A stretch of DNA of 64,000 nucleotides from Achatina immaculata (GCA_009760885.1 CM019704.1:16899429-16963428), one strand, 5' to 3'. Counted from the stretch's first letter, positions 1-10,660 are shown. The notes: generated from the letters alone by a model not told the origin. Program-made: numbers and translations.

Positions 1-913
1 GTCAGAAAAATGTTGAGCTATCAGCCAAAGAAGAGAAGAAAAAAAAAATTAACATGAACAAAGGTGAAGCCAACAGACGTGTCCCAGAGGTCAAGAAATT
101 AATCCATCAAACCGTGACAAAAAAAAAGGTTATTAAATTGAGGGAGATGGCTATTAGCATGTTCTGTTAATGTTTGGCTTGGATTAGATAAAAAAGACTT
201 TCTCTTTGTTTAGCTCAGTGTCAAACTGCCTTTTATGTTTCTCTCGATTTGCCCTCTCGTCGAACGCTTTCTTCGCCTTTTCCGCCGATCTTTTATTACG
301 GCTTTCTTCTTCTCTTTCAATCATTCATTTTTTTCCCTCCTCCTCCTCCTCCTTCTCCTTCTTCTTCTTCTTCTACGAAATTCCCGTCTCTGTCGTGCAA
401 ACATGCATTCACGGACACCGAATATTGCTTTCATAATTCACTTCCAGTGCGTGTATCCAATGAATGTGAACCAGATTAAATCTTCCCCGACATTCGAATG
501 TTTGTGAGGAACGAAAGCTAAAAATAGTTTTAATCTCCATAAATCCCACGTGTGCTGTGAGCCAAGAACGAACTCTTATTTCAGCATTATCCCTAAAAGT
601 AAGCATAAATAATAGAAAGGAGGGGAAAAAAACGTAAATTATAATCGAATTTAAATGAATATCCTAAAAAAAAAAAAACGCGCTTTGTTAAAAGTATAGG
701 ATGAGGAGTTTTCACTTTCTCAGCAAATCTGGCGCAGATTTCTTAGAAATCTTTAGTCATATGGAGAGAACGTCAGTTTCCAACACCTGCATTGTCGATG
801 ATTTTATAATAGGAAACCATAAGGTTTTTCAATCCTGGCTAAATGTAGCTCTGATTTGGAAGCCAGGTATCAGTTCCACAAGTCTTGGATCAATCATGAA
901 CAAGGTGCCTTTG
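1..913. other. AT-rich sequence without a recognised gene
   Basis: I see no gene here. It contains A-runs and a pyrimidine tract at about 336-376 (CTC/TTC triplets). Open frames across the tract are only Ser/Phe/Leu low-complexity translations. Confidence 0.5.
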
Positions 914-1044
914 AATACGGAAAATCACATCGTTACACTTGGCTGTGACTACCTTCTACACGGAAAATCACATCCTTACACTGGCTGTGACTACCTTCTA
1001 CACGGAAAATCACATCCTTACACTGGCTATGATTACCTTTTTTC
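914..1044. repeat. 42-bp tandem repeat, 3 copies
   Basis: The block beginning CGGAAAATCACAT recurs at 918, 961 and 1003, giving spacings of 43 and 42 bp. The open frames over it follow the 42-bp (14-codon) periodicity and look incidental. Confidence 0.85.
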
Positions 1045-1152
1045 TTAGTCTTCACAAGATCTGGGAGATATCTAAAATCATAAAGAATATCAAACCTGCC
1101 TCTTACAAGAGCCCTACGCCACTGGTACTCTCATACAAACCGTCGCTTACTT

Positions 1153-1369
1153 CAGTGGTCCTCAAATTTGTCAAGGAAACGGATACTTAAGTCATCGACA
1201 CTTCACAGAGGTCGCCCCCAGCCCCGACGCCCCCCATTATTTAATATTAAAAAACATCACATGTCCAATATCCAATAACATATTTTACATTTTCGACATA
1301 CTATGCGGACCCTCATACTACAATTAGGGGACCCAAGGGGGTTTCAGGACCCAAGACTGGGAACCACTG
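1153..1369. mobile_element. hAT-like short non-autonomous element (old copy)
   Basis: The left end CAGTGGTCCTCAAA and right end GGGAACCACTG form imperfect terminal inverted repeats of the CAGTGGTTCCCAA type seen in hAT elements. At 217 bp it nearly equals the copy at 23344. Flanking octamers GCTTACTT and GTTCACAT agree at 5 of 8 positions, as expected for an old 8-bp target duplication. It has no coding capacity. Confidence 0.55.
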
Positions 1370-1504
1370 GTTCACATAATCCGCATTGTTAATTCTGCGA
1401 TTAACGGGTCCTTGGAGCTAATGATACTTGTAATTCGTCGCAGCATCCCTGATTCCACTGTCACGTGGTATACAAATAAAGTCTTTCACACACTGCTTGC
1501 AAAG

Positions 1505-1775
1505 TAAAGGTAAAGATAGTCCCATACCAAATGCCGTAGGGAATGAAACGTTAGGCCTCCTTAAGCTGGGCCATCAGCGTATGAGGTAGGATGGCCAGTT
1601 CCTTTCCTCGCTGCCTTTCCTTCTCAGATTTTCTCTGGTACCCATTTTACGAGGCTGGGTCGACCTCGGGGCCGTATTGATCGGGAAAAAAAAAAGATCC
1701 TGCTCAACTGGGGATTCGAACCCTCGACCATTCGGTTACCAGACGCGTGCTCTAACCACTCTACACCAAATCTAC
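1505..1775 (-). mobile_element. tRNA-derived SINE (type 1)
   Basis: On the minus strand the element starts with a tRNA-like head: A-box-like GTTAGAGCACGCG and B-box GGTTCGAATCC. A body follows containing AAAATGGGTACCAGAG and GGCCATCC. The same element lies on the plus strand at 57608, so this is a dispersed family and not a tRNA gene. Mobilisation presumably depends on LINE enzymes; no ORF is present. Confidence 0.85.
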
Positions 1776-2025
1776 ATTTGCTACTGGTGCTCTCACGTGG
1801 TCAGTCTAGACAAGCTAACACGAGAGACAATGTCCTAGCCTGCTTTCACATTTATAAGGGTTCTGTTTGAACTATCCCAAGAAAAATATAGCAACGGATA
1901 ATGTGTACATCTCCTCAACAAAGCATAATCAAGCGAAAACTCACACAAAACTGCGCCGGAGAAAAAGGGAATTTTAAAAAAAACAGATGTTGTTGATATG
2001 AAATACAATAGTCTTGTAAGAAAAT

Positions 2026-2309
2026 CTTCTTCTTATCTTATCTTATATTCTTCCCGTGCCGTTAAACGTCACATAGAGCTCGTAAAGTAGTTCGCAAATT
2101 TTTCCTGTCTTCGGCGAGTCTTTCAATCTCATCAAAGGATTTTATGCCTGTTAATTTGGTTGAACAACAACCAGTCTCATGGGTGATCAGGAAAAGGAGA
2201 TGGACATATGTTGGTCACTTGATGAGAAGAAATGATCACAGAATCCCAAAACAAGCTATCAAGTGGAACACAACAGGCCGAAGAAAAGGAGGCAGACCGC
2301 GTGAAACTC
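2026..2309 (-). mobile_element. LINE-E 3' fragment with 5' inversion (twin priming)
   Basis: The minus-strand part (about 2026-2152) encodes the end of a LINE ORF2, including DEIERLAEDRK and LRALCDV followed by a stop, then a tail with TAAGA repeats. The adjacent part (2153-2309) is on the plus strand and encodes the segment that should lie just upstream (GHLMRRNDHRIPKQAIKWN, GRPRETL). The whole is flanked by a perfect 11-bp duplication, TGTAAGAAAAT, at 2015-2025 and 2310-2320. This is the expected structure of a twin-primed insertion. A copy with the parts in normal order is at 9795-10027. Confidence 0.85.
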
Positions 2310-2320
2310 TGTAAGAAAAT

Positions 2321-2979
2321 GGTCATATATTATTGTTTGTTTTGTACTCATATCTATGCTCTACATTCAGTTTTTTAACTTTCTCTTCAATGCTAGGATT
2401 ACCTCCCATCGTAAATGGGTCTTGAGCCAAGGTTTTTCGCTCCAAGCCCTCGGATTAACCTGACAAATGTGCGAAAAAGAGGCAGTGGATCTCAAAACCA
2501 GAAATAAATTGCTGAGCTTTGGATATTTTTTTTCGTCGTTATATTGGGCATTCTCTCATTTTGAAAACGCAACATTTGGGAGGAAAATCGGTGATTAAAG
2601 ATGATATACACAGGCCGTAATTCCCAAACTGTGGCCTGTAGATGACGCATTATCCTTCCACGTTTCTTGACATTATGAGGTACAGTGGGCCAATGATAGA
2701 AATAGGAGTGCATTTATAAATAGAGGAGAAAAATAGGGGGGGGGGGGAGTTGTTTTACGAAGCTGTCCTTTGCAGAACGTTGCTCATTTTATATCTAGCA
2801 TAAAAACTTCTTATTGCTCTAGCTAGGCCACCTATTTCTGCAATAATGCAGTATAATAAAAAAAAAATGTAAGATCAAGTGCAGAGTGGGACGAACGAAG
2901 TAGAAGAAAATATGGAGAATATTGAGGAAGTCCTTTCATTCCACAAGAGGGAATAATGCATCGTCACTGGGGACAGCGT
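2321..2979. other. unassigned sequence
   Basis: No gene or repeat was recognised. A run of G lies near 2736-2748. Short open frames here have no recognisable content. Confidence 0.4.
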
Positions 2980-3835
2980 AGGTTTTATATTATATCATAT
3001 TTTTCAGCTGTCTATTGGTTTCTTGCTTTATAATAGTTTTCAGTTGTTTACCGGCTCCTTACTTCATCACATTTACAAGAAAAGCTTTAGTTCTTCTGCT
3101 GCTCATCTTTGGAATACCCTCCCATCCTGTGTAAAAAATATAAATTATATTCCTTCCTACAGCTACAAACTTTCCCAATATCTATTTGATGTCAACTACA
3201 TGCCTCCATAAATCATAAAACTTAAAAAGTTATTTTAGACTGCTCTTACAGACACAGAATACAGTTACTGTAATTGTTTATTCAGAATAGTCCAGACATT
3301 TTTGTTTAGGAGTTAGTCATTTATATATATATACTTCTGTACTGAGTGAATGGACAAGAGCGAAACGTAAATGTTTTATTTTATGTCTCCCAGCTTCAAT
3401 GTTAATTATGTTTGTTACATGAACAGCATATTTGTAGAATGTCTGGAATAGAGTGAAAGATGTATGATAAATGGCAGAATGTCAGACGGGCCTGCATGCC
3501 CAGTTCTTAACCTTTTTGAAATAAAGATCAATCAATCAAAGATCAATCAATCACATTTTTCAGTTGCTTACTAGCTTCTTGCTTTATCATAGTTTTCAGT
3601 TGTTTATTGGTTTCATGCTTCATCTTAGGTTTTAGGTGTTTATTGCCTCATGTTTTATCAGTTTTAAGTTGTTTACTAGCTTCTTGCTTTATCCTAGTTT
3701 TCGGTTGTTTATTGGTTTCTCGCTTTATCATAGGGTTTAGGTGTTTATTGCTTTCATATTTTATCATAGTTTTCAGTTGCTTATCGGTACCATAGAGTAT
3801 CGTATTTCTCAACTGCTTTACCGCCTCTGTTCTCT
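2980..3835. repeat. 36-bp minisatellite, split by a LINE
   Basis: Degenerate units of about 36 bp, with core TTTTCAGTTGTTTATTGG then TTTATCATAG, occupy 3001-3074 (about two units) and resume at 3550-3835 (about eight units). The 475-bp LINE at 3075-3549 interrupts the array. Confidence 0.8.
3075..3549 (+). mobile_element. LINE-A (CR1/L2-like) 3' fragment
   Basis: It begins inside the C-terminus of a reverse-transcriptase ORF (SFSSSAAHLWNTLPSCV, stop at 3209-3211). This matches the common LINE motif in which a Ser-rich stretch precedes LWNxLP. A 3' UTR of about 340 bp follows, ending in AATAAAGATCAATCAATC. The 9-bp duplication ATCACATTT is at 3066-3074 and 3550-3558. Family-level naming is inference. 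The fragment is heavily 5' truncated and cannot move. Confidence 0.8.
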
Positions 3836-4336
3836 ATGCTCTCTTACTTCTTGCGGTATCTAAATCAAAACCTCATCCATCTTACCCTATAACAAATTTT
3901 TTTTTAAAAGTCAATCATAAACAAGGAAGTAAATCACTCAAGCAGACTAGCTCTCTGTGTTCAACCACTTCCAGTCAAATTTACCACAAGCTTCCATATT
4001 TTTTTTTCATCGTAAAACTTGAGCGCAATGAACAATCTGAAGTTCATTATTTTCGAGCGAAGCAGCAGTAAAAATTACTGACATTTTTTTTTCAAGAAAT
4101 GAACATTATCTGGACATAATTACAGGGCATTAGCGTGACGCTCAAGACTCTCCTTGATGGCCATTTAAAACTGAGGAAGTGGCCACAGCGCTGGATCGTG
4201 CGAGGATAAATGATAAAGCAATGATGAAGTTTGTAGGGGGGGGGGAGCGTATGGAAGTAGAGAAATATGAACGGAAAGAAAATTTAAATACTGGACGACA
4301 AAACATGGAGAGGACAAACAAAAAAATGCACAAGAA

Positions 4337-4386
<50 letters not shown>

Positions 4387-4604
4387 GATAGAGTTGAGAG
4401 GGATAAAATAGGAAAGAAAAAGTTAGGACCGCACAAAGAAATTGAGGCTCGCAGCTTTTTCTAAAAACTTGAAAGAAGCTGCTAGGATAAAATAGGGTTC
4501 AGAGTTTATTGCGGATAAGGAAGGGTTTTTTTTGTTTTGTTTTTTTTTTTTTAAATGAGATCGCTTTTTTCCCCCCGTATCTATGTCTCACATAATCTTC
4601 CAGA
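3836..4604. other. unassigned sequence with (GA)n
   Basis: A perfect (GA)n microsatellite lies at about 4340-4383, with T-runs near 4527-4552. A 63-codon minus frame at 4142-4333 has no recognisable content. Confidence 0.45.
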
Positions 4605-5070
4605 TCCTGCTGTGATTGGAAAAGAGCCAGGACATTAAATCTCGCATACTTTATGAGTCCTTGAAAGACTCCTTTCAGTTTGTTGCAACAGCGAAGACAG
4701 AAGCAGAGCTATCCCATCTCCAGGCGGGCGAAGACGCGGTCCAATTCGGCAGTCAGCGACCCATAGCTGATATGCTAGCGACAGGGTTAGCGAAACGTAG
4801 CTGACCAAGACCATGTCCCACCTCTCCGTTGGTAACCCCCTGAAACAGGCCTAGACTGGATAAGCGGGGCTGAGATCATCATAGTCCCCATGGTGGTGGA
4901 GTCTGCTAAAGAAGCATTGCACACTCCCTGCTTTTTTTTTTAGCTGTTCTCCGGGACTGAAAAAAATAACTGCCATAACCTGCTCCCACGCCGACACGAT
5001 GCTGTGCCTTAGCACCTCCACAGCATCGGCTGCAAAGAACAACAGCTCGCAGTTACAGGGAGAAAACACG
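4605..5070 (+). mobile_element. LINE-C long-form C-terminus and 3' UTR
   Basis: The end of an open frame (SQRPIADMLATGLAKRS, stop at about 4801) matches the tail of the LINE-C copy at 62700-62800 (SQRFTADFLASGLAKQL). The following about 250 bp (ACCAAGACC, GTCCCACCTCTC, GACACGATGCTGTG, CACAGCATCGGCTGCAAAG) recurs at 8685-8910 on plus and 58135-58455 on minus. It is an interspersed repeat with no host gene. Confidence 0.7.
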
Positions 5071-5620
5071 AGACAAGACGAGTCCGTCTCCAGACTTGGG
5101 GAACCATTGCCAACGAAAGCTCAACCTGACTTCCTCGAGGTGCTTCTTGGAAACGCGTGAAGTGTAATGTGATTCCGGTTCGTGTAAAGTTTTCTGAGAA
5201 GTTAAGCTAAGCATTGTATCTAGCCAGGAAGACATGTACTTCGGTAGCTAATGAAAGTCATTGACAGACTTCGATCAGAATTTGCTTCTTCTTCTTCTTC
5301 TTCTTCTTCTTCTAATCTGTCTGCTTATGCCATTAGCATCGCAAGGAGTTTCAGACATCGGCCCTAAGCAACGTGAGAGACCTGGGTAGCTGTCATGTCA
5401 ATTTTCGATCATAATCACTTGTTATAAAATATGTCATCACATATGGTAAAAGACACATCCATAGAAAAATAAGCACCTATTCAACTATGACCTTGACTGG
5501 TTATGGACTAAATGACCATCGTCCAGCACGCCTTGTGGTGTCTTGCAGGGCAGCAACAAATTCTTTCCACTGCTCGTGGCTTGCAGCCAATTACGCTGCC
5601 TTAATTGTGCTGGATGGTGT
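5071..5620. other. unassigned sequence with (CTT)n
   Basis: A (CTT)n tract lies at about 5284-5313. It is the reverse complement of the (GAA)n tail seen on some LINE copies in this window, but I could not identify an element attached to it. Confidence 0.4.
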
Positions 5621-5864
5621 TCATCTCCACTTCTACAATCCTTCATCTCCACTTCTACAATCCTTCATCTCCACTTCTACAATCCTTCATATCCACTTCT
5701 ACGATCCTTCATCTCCACTTATACAATCTTTCATCTCCACTTCTACAAACCTTCATCTCCACTTCTACAATCCTTCATCTCCACTTCTGCAATCCTTCAT
5801 CTCCACTTCTACAATCCTTCATCTCCGCTTCTACAATCCTCAATCTCCACTTCTACCATCCTTC
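5621..5864. repeat. 22-bp minisatellite, about 11 copies
   Basis: The unit CATCTCCACTTCTACAATCC plus two bases repeats with few substitutions. Because 22 is not a multiple of three, all three plus frames stay open with the same Ser/Thr/Leu/His-rich residues. The overlapping open frames are artefacts. Confidence 0.9.
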
Positions 5865-6634
5865 ACCAAGTTAATTTGTCCTCTTTCTTCTCCTTAAACT
5901 ATTCCACCAAAATTGCCTGGGTCTTTTCTGAGCACATGGCCAACCATTTCCATCGTCTTCTGTGCTGTTATTATGTGTATGTCCTCTGGTGAGCTTCGGA
6001 AAATCCACATCTCTCGAACTAAATATTCTGTAGTCAAAATCTTTTCAACATCTTTCATTCTCAAATTCTGCACTACAATATTAAAGCTTAAAAAAATGTC
6101 GTAAAAGAATAGCATACAGTTTTGTATGAATGAAAAAAGGGTATGCATGTTTTTAAAGTATTTGTTTGTTTGTTTGTTTGTTTGTTTGTTTTAGAAAACC
6201 ATACGGCAGATGTTTCCATCTTTCTGTACTCGGGCTAATCACAAGAATCCTTGTTGCTTCAGCTGTCGCTCATCTCAGCTACAAAGATCACAAAGCACGA
6301 TGAAAAAATCAAAGGCAAACGACGTCAGTCGCTCCTGCGTGCTCAGCGAGTTGGCTAAACATGGCTGAGACAACAGAGGTGGAGGGATGGGGGTGTGACA
6401 GGGGAAGGACATTAGACTGTCAATATTTAAATAAATTTAGTCCACGATAGTTCAAAGATATAAATCAGAAACGCAGAGGCTCACTAAATGTGAGACAACA
6501 GCCATGACAAACGAATCAATTCTCATTTCCAAAGTGGTAGAAGATTTCGGCCTTAGTCAAAATGGGAAGTAAATTGTCAGTAAACTGTTTTAAGAGTTAA
6601 GGCCCTGGAACTACTTGTCTCTCCCCCACCCCTC
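5865..6634. other. unassigned sequence with (GTTT)n
   Basis: A (GTTT)n microsatellite lies at about 6163-6191. No gene, SINE or LINE content was recognised. Confidence 0.4.
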
Positions 6635-7070
6635 TGAATTCAGTTTCCATACTATGTTGTCCCCCCCCCCGGAACTCAGTCTCCATACTATGTTGTTCCC
6701 CCCTGGAATTCAGTCTCCATACTATGTTGTCCCCCCGGAACTCAGTCTACATACTACGTTGTCCCCACTGGAATTCAGTCTCCATACTGTGTCGTCCCCC
6801 CCCCGGAACTCAGTCTGCATACTACGTTGTCCCCCTGGAATTCAGTCTCCATACTATGTTCCCCCCCCCCCCCGGAATTCAGTATGCATACTATGCTGTC
6901 CCCTCCGGAATTCAGTCTCCATACTATGTTGTCCCCTCCGGAATTCAGTCTCCATACTATGTTGTCGCCCCCGGAATTCAGTCTCCATACTATGTTGTCC
7001 CCCCCCCCCCGGAATTCAGTCTCCATACTATGTTGTCCCCCCCCCCCCTGGAATTCAGTCTCCATACTGT
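6635..7070. repeat. about 34-bp minisatellite with C-tracts, 13 copies
   Basis: Units contain GGAATTCAGTCTCCATACTA followed by TGTTGT and a C-run of 3 to 13 bases. Most length variation between units is in the C-run. Long open frames on both strands (up to 167 codons) reflect the repeat and not a protein. Confidence 0.9.
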
Positions 7071-7659
7071 GCTACCCTTGTTGTTTGTTTCTCGCTGCAG
7101 GGATTTTTATGTGGGTGAAAAATATAAATGACTTGATGACCACATTTTTTTGTTGTTGTGTTTTGATAAAAAGCTAAGCGTCACATGATGACCAATGTTT
7201 CCTTCAAAGGGTGATTCGACATGTGGAAAAATAATCTTTGCATGAGCTATAATATATATATTGCGACACATTATGAGCAACATCAAGTTTTAGTATGAAT
7301 AACCTAAAAAAGTGGGAGCCCTTTCTTGGCGGCGTGTAAAATTTATGAACGGCGAAAAACAAAATTGAAGCGATCCCTCGCACGCTCAGCTTAGAAGGAA
7401 TATTGAAATGACCAAGCATTTAAAAACAAAAATTAATATACATAAAAAACTTGAACATTTCGAAATGGCCGCGGATTTATTTTTAAAAAGAATGGAACTT
7501 TAATCATGTATGAAAGCGTAATGTGAGAAAGTGTATGCTTCTGTATGAGCAAAATAATACACAAATGCAGACTGACAGGCCAGGAAACACATGGACGTAC
7601 TGAACGAATGTTTTTACAGGTACTTTTACTGCAGCTCTGTAGATTCTTCACTTTTAAAT
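7071..7659. other. unassigned sequence
   Basis: No recognisable gene or repeat family. The minus frame at 7433-7873 is not coding; it runs into the SINE at 7701. Confidence 0.4.
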
Positions 7660-8350
7660 GATACATCCCATATTTAATTTTTGTTGACTTATTCCTTCTT
7701 GGTGTCTGAGTGGCAAAGCGGTTAGTGCACTGATCTCTCATGGCAAAGGTCGTGGGGGGGAGGGGGGGTTCGAATCTGGCCGGAGGCGCCCCAGTCACCC
7801 AGGCTGTAGAAATGGGTACCCGACTTCTTCTGGAGTTGGGGAAGGAAAGGCGGCCAGGCGTGATACTGACCATATCACCCTCTAGTGTGCTGACAGGTCA
7901 AGGAAAATATGGGCACTAACACCATATCCCTATGTGCCTCATTACCTTTTTATTCCTTCTTAGATTTTAGGTGACATATTCTGCATTAAAGTCTCCTTGA
8001 GTAAAACCATATTAGATTTTCATTCAGAATCGAATATCGAACAAGTCCAGAAAAATCTAATATGACATAAATCAATGAAAATTTAAGAAGGAATATGTCA
8101 GTAACAATCTAATATGGAATGTGTTACTGAAAATCTAGGAAGGAATGAGTCAATGAAAAAAAAATGTAGTACTGAATGTCACTGAAAATCTAGGAAGGAT
8201 TAAGTCAATGAAAATCTAATACGGAATATGTCAATGGATATCAAGGAAGTAATACGTCACTGAAAAAATGTAATACAGAATGTCAATGGAAATCTAGGAA
8301 GTAATAAGTCATGAAAAAAATGTAATACGGAATATGTCACTTAAAAGGTC
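7660..8350. repeat. about 50-bp degenerate array with an internal inversion
   Basis: Units containing AAAATCTAGGAAGGAATGAG and TCAATG or TCACTG fill about 8050-8350. The left part (7660-7700 and 7950-8030) carries the same unit in opposite orientation (ATTCCTTCTTAGATTTT, CATATTAGATTTTC), so the arms face each other around 8035. A SINE at 7701-7949 splits the left arm. Confidence 0.75.
7701..7949 (+). mobile_element. tRNA-derived SINE (type 2), intact boundaries
   Basis: The head GGTGTCTGAGTGGCAAAGCG resembles a class II (Leu/Ser-like) tRNA, and the B-box GGTTCGAATCT follows a G-run. The body includes AAATGGGTACCC and GGCGGCCAGGCGTGATACTG and ends in ATTACCTTT. Perfect 12-bp duplications TTATTCCTTCTT lie at 7689-7700 and 7950-7961. 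The G-run expansion between the boxes would disturb folding, so this is not a working tRNA. Confidence 0.9.
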
Positions 8351-8684
8351 ATGGAAGGCAGATTCATCATCCTCATTTGATAATGACTCAGCAACAGAAA
8401 AAGTTCATTACTGCCTCAGACAACGAACTTCCCCCAGGACAAGAGTGGCGACAACAGTGCTTTGGAAAAAGTCTCACGCACAAGTCGTTAGTCACAAGAA
8501 GTGGCCCTCCTGATTGCTCATTATCTACTCCATTGGTGAACTCGTGCCTTTTTATGTGAGCGGAAGTTCGGGAACTCTGTGGGACATGTTCGGATTATTG
8601 CAAGAGTTCGCATTATTGGGGTTCTTTAATCTAGTTCGTCTGTTTCCACTTTTATACCACCGGACTAGGGAGCGAAGACACTGC
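8351..8684. other. unassigned sequence
   Basis: No gene recognised. Short overlapping frames at 8377-8752 on both strands have no recognisable content. Confidence 0.4.
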
Positions 8685-8910
8685 CCATTGTGGCAATCAG
8701 CGACCCATATCATAGGTTCTGGCGTCGGGGCAGGCCGACCATAGCTAACCAAGACCCTCCAAGATTCTGTCCCACCTCTCAGCTGGTACTTTTTAGGCCC
8801 ACTTTGGGACTGAAAAAATAGCTGCCATGACCCACTCCCAAGCCGACACGATGCTGTGTCTCTTCATCTCCACAGCAAAGCACACCTGCCCGTAGTTACA
8901 GGATAATACA
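8685..8910 (+). mobile_element. LINE-C long-form 3' UTR fragment
   Basis: It shares CAGCGACCCATA, CTAACCAAGACC, TGTCCCACCTCTC, GGGACTGAAAAAA and GCCGACACGATGCTGTG, in the same order, with 4740-5050. An internal part present at 4840-4930 is missing. It is non-coding. Confidence 0.7.
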
Positions 8911-9091
8911 GAGGAAGAGGGAGAAGAACTCAAAATCCAAAGACCAAATAAAGAACTTCATAAGAAAAACATCGGCCATTTTTAAAACCTGGAAATGACG
9001 TTTTTGTTTTGTTCTTCCTTTCGTTTAAACGTTTTTGTTTGTTTTCCGTATAAGAAAAGCAACGACTCTCTGAATCTCCTTCTCCCTCTCT

Positions 9092-9184
9092 TTCTCTCTG
9101 TCTGTGTGTAGGTATGTGTATGTGTCAGTCTCTCTCTCTCTCTGATGGCGATAATAATGACAATGATGATGATGATGATGATGA
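9092..9184. repeat. (TC)n and (GAT)n microsatellites
   Basis: A TC-rich tract at about 9092-9145 is followed by (GAT)n at about 9161-9184. Arg-Glu alternating frames on the minus strand come from the TC tracts. Confidence 0.7.
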
Positions 9185-9186
9185 TC

Positions 9187-9285
9187 TGGATATGAATGAA
9201 AGTCGAGAAATGAAAGGCAGAATATGAGACAGGCATGCGCGACAAATTCTTGACCGTTTGAAAATAAAGTTTGCTCATTCTCTCC

Positions 9286-9324
<39 letters not shown>
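9187..9324 (+). mobile_element. LINE-A 3' tip plus (TC)n
   Basis: GAAATGAAAGGCAGAATATGAG, GACAGGCATGCG, CAAATTCTTGACC and GAAAATAAAG match in order the last 100 bp of the LINE-A copies at 3480 and 50350. The tail region has been overwritten by a (TC)n microsatellite up to about 9324. Confidence 0.7.
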
Positions 9325-9327
<3 letters not shown>

Positions 9328-9705
9328 ACAAAAGGTGACATACCCTGTAGATGTGACACGTTTCTTGAACATGTTTAGTTAACCCGTACAGCCATGCCTG
9401 CATTCTTCTTTCCTCTACGTAAACATCTCTTCAAACCTCCCCCGTGTGCGTGAAATAGGAAAGTAATAAAATTTATGGGTCCTCAACCAGAACACGATAA
9501 GCGTGTAACAGGTTAGAGTGAAGGTTAAAGCAAAAAAAAAACGTGAGCCAATGAAGAGCCAGTTTTTTCTGAAGACGTGCATGTTCAGCGAACCAAAAAT
9601 ATTGCTCAAATGCTGGGTAATCAATTAAAAGGGTCCTGTTATAGAAGGGGCCCCCACAGGAAGTAAAAGGAAAATGGCGAAGGTTCGATTAAAACCGAGC
9701 ATGCT
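9325..9705. other. unassigned sequence
   Basis: No gene or repeat family recognised. Confidence 0.4.
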
Positions 9706-9764
9706 TCGATGTTTTGAGAGACGATGTTTTGAGAGACGATGTTTTGAGAGACGATGTTTTGAGA
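9706..9764. repeat. 15-bp tandem repeat, 4 copies
   Basis: GATGTTTTGAGAGAC is repeated four times head to tail without spacers, the last copy slightly altered. Confidence 0.9.
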
Positions 9765-9794
9765 GGCTGTATTTGGAAGTGAATGAAACATTTA

Positions 9795-10027
9795 GGAATT
9801 TGTTGTATGTAGGTTGCCATAAACAAAACAAGCTATAAAATGGAACACCAAAGGTAGAAGAAAAAGAGGTCGACCACGTGAAACTCTAAAGAGGACATTG
9901 TTAAGAGAAGCTGGTTTAGCAGGAATAACATCCCGAAAAAAAAAGCTCGCCGAAAACAGGAAATCTTGGCAAGCTACCATGCGAGCTCTATGTGACGTTT
10001 AACGGCACGGGAAGGGTGTAAGATGTA
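9795..10027 (+). mobile_element. LINE-E C-terminal fragment
   Basis: It encodes QAIKWNTKGRRKRGRPRETL, then KRTLLREAGLAGI and KSWQATMRALCDV, a stop, and a 3' tip with GGCACGGGAAGGGTGTAAGA. The region before QAIKW is shortened relative to the 2155 copy. A terminal basic GRxxRGRPRE motif near the ORF2 end is widespread in invertebrate LINEs. It is non-functional. Confidence 0.75.
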
Positions 10028-10257
10028 AGGTCGCTATTTTAAAAGAAATGTGGCCGTTTACCTGCGTCCCAGACCGTTTAATCCTTATTCTAATGAACTA
10101 CATTAGATTGTTGTCCTAGTAACTATTTCAGGTATGTTTTCCTCGACTAACATTTATGTTCTCCTCGAACATATCAGACATGTTCTCCTCATCTACATCA
10201 GGTATGTTCGCTTCTATTACTACAACTATTACTACTACTACACTGTATCTGTCTGTC

Positions 10258-10660
10258 TGTCTGAACCTTACGTGCCCAAGGCACATGGGGCTTCCGCAAG
10301 GGTCTTCTACAAAAATCTGTCCTTTGCTTTTTTCTTTTTTTTTTGCTCTTGCCCAAGTGAGCCCTCTGTTGCTCAACAACCTCTCTGCTGTTCTTCTCTA
10401 TGTCTCCTTTGGTCTACCCTTACTTATGTTTCTCTGTGGTGTCCATCTTAGTGCTATTTTTTTTGTAGCGAGTCGTCAGTCATTCGAGGCACATGTCCCA
10501 AACATCGTCACTATGTTTCCTCAATAATTACTGTCAGCGGCTTCATCTGCATTTCTGCCAACAAGATGTTATTTCTTATGGTGTTTGGGCAAAATATTCT
10601 TCTAATTCTTCGTAAACATCTAGTCTGCAAAGAATTCACCTTGTTTACTACTGACACTAC
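10258..10660 (-). mobile_element. LINE-D C-terminal fragment
   Basis: Minus-strand translation gives CLRRIRRIFCPNTIRNN, a broken GHVPRMTD-like stretch and MLSNRGLTWARAKKKEK. The same order and sequence occur at 56300-56560. It lacks reverse-transcriptase catalytic motifs and has frameshifts. Confidence 0.75.

Noticed and set aside
6615..7177. Proline/serine-rich 167-codon gene
   Set aside because: Frames on both strands coincide exactly with the 34-bp array and its C-runs.
7701..7790. Functional tRNA gene
   Set aside because: The head is followed by a SINE body, has a long G-run between the boxes, and the element is bounded by target duplications. The tRNA-like heads at 1505, 35132, 54500 and 57608 were rejected for similar reasons.
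8982..9372. Frames with alternating Arg-Glu as charged coiled-coil proteins
   Set aside because: They arise from (TC)n microsatellites and end outside any recognisable domain. The same holds for 23054-23328.
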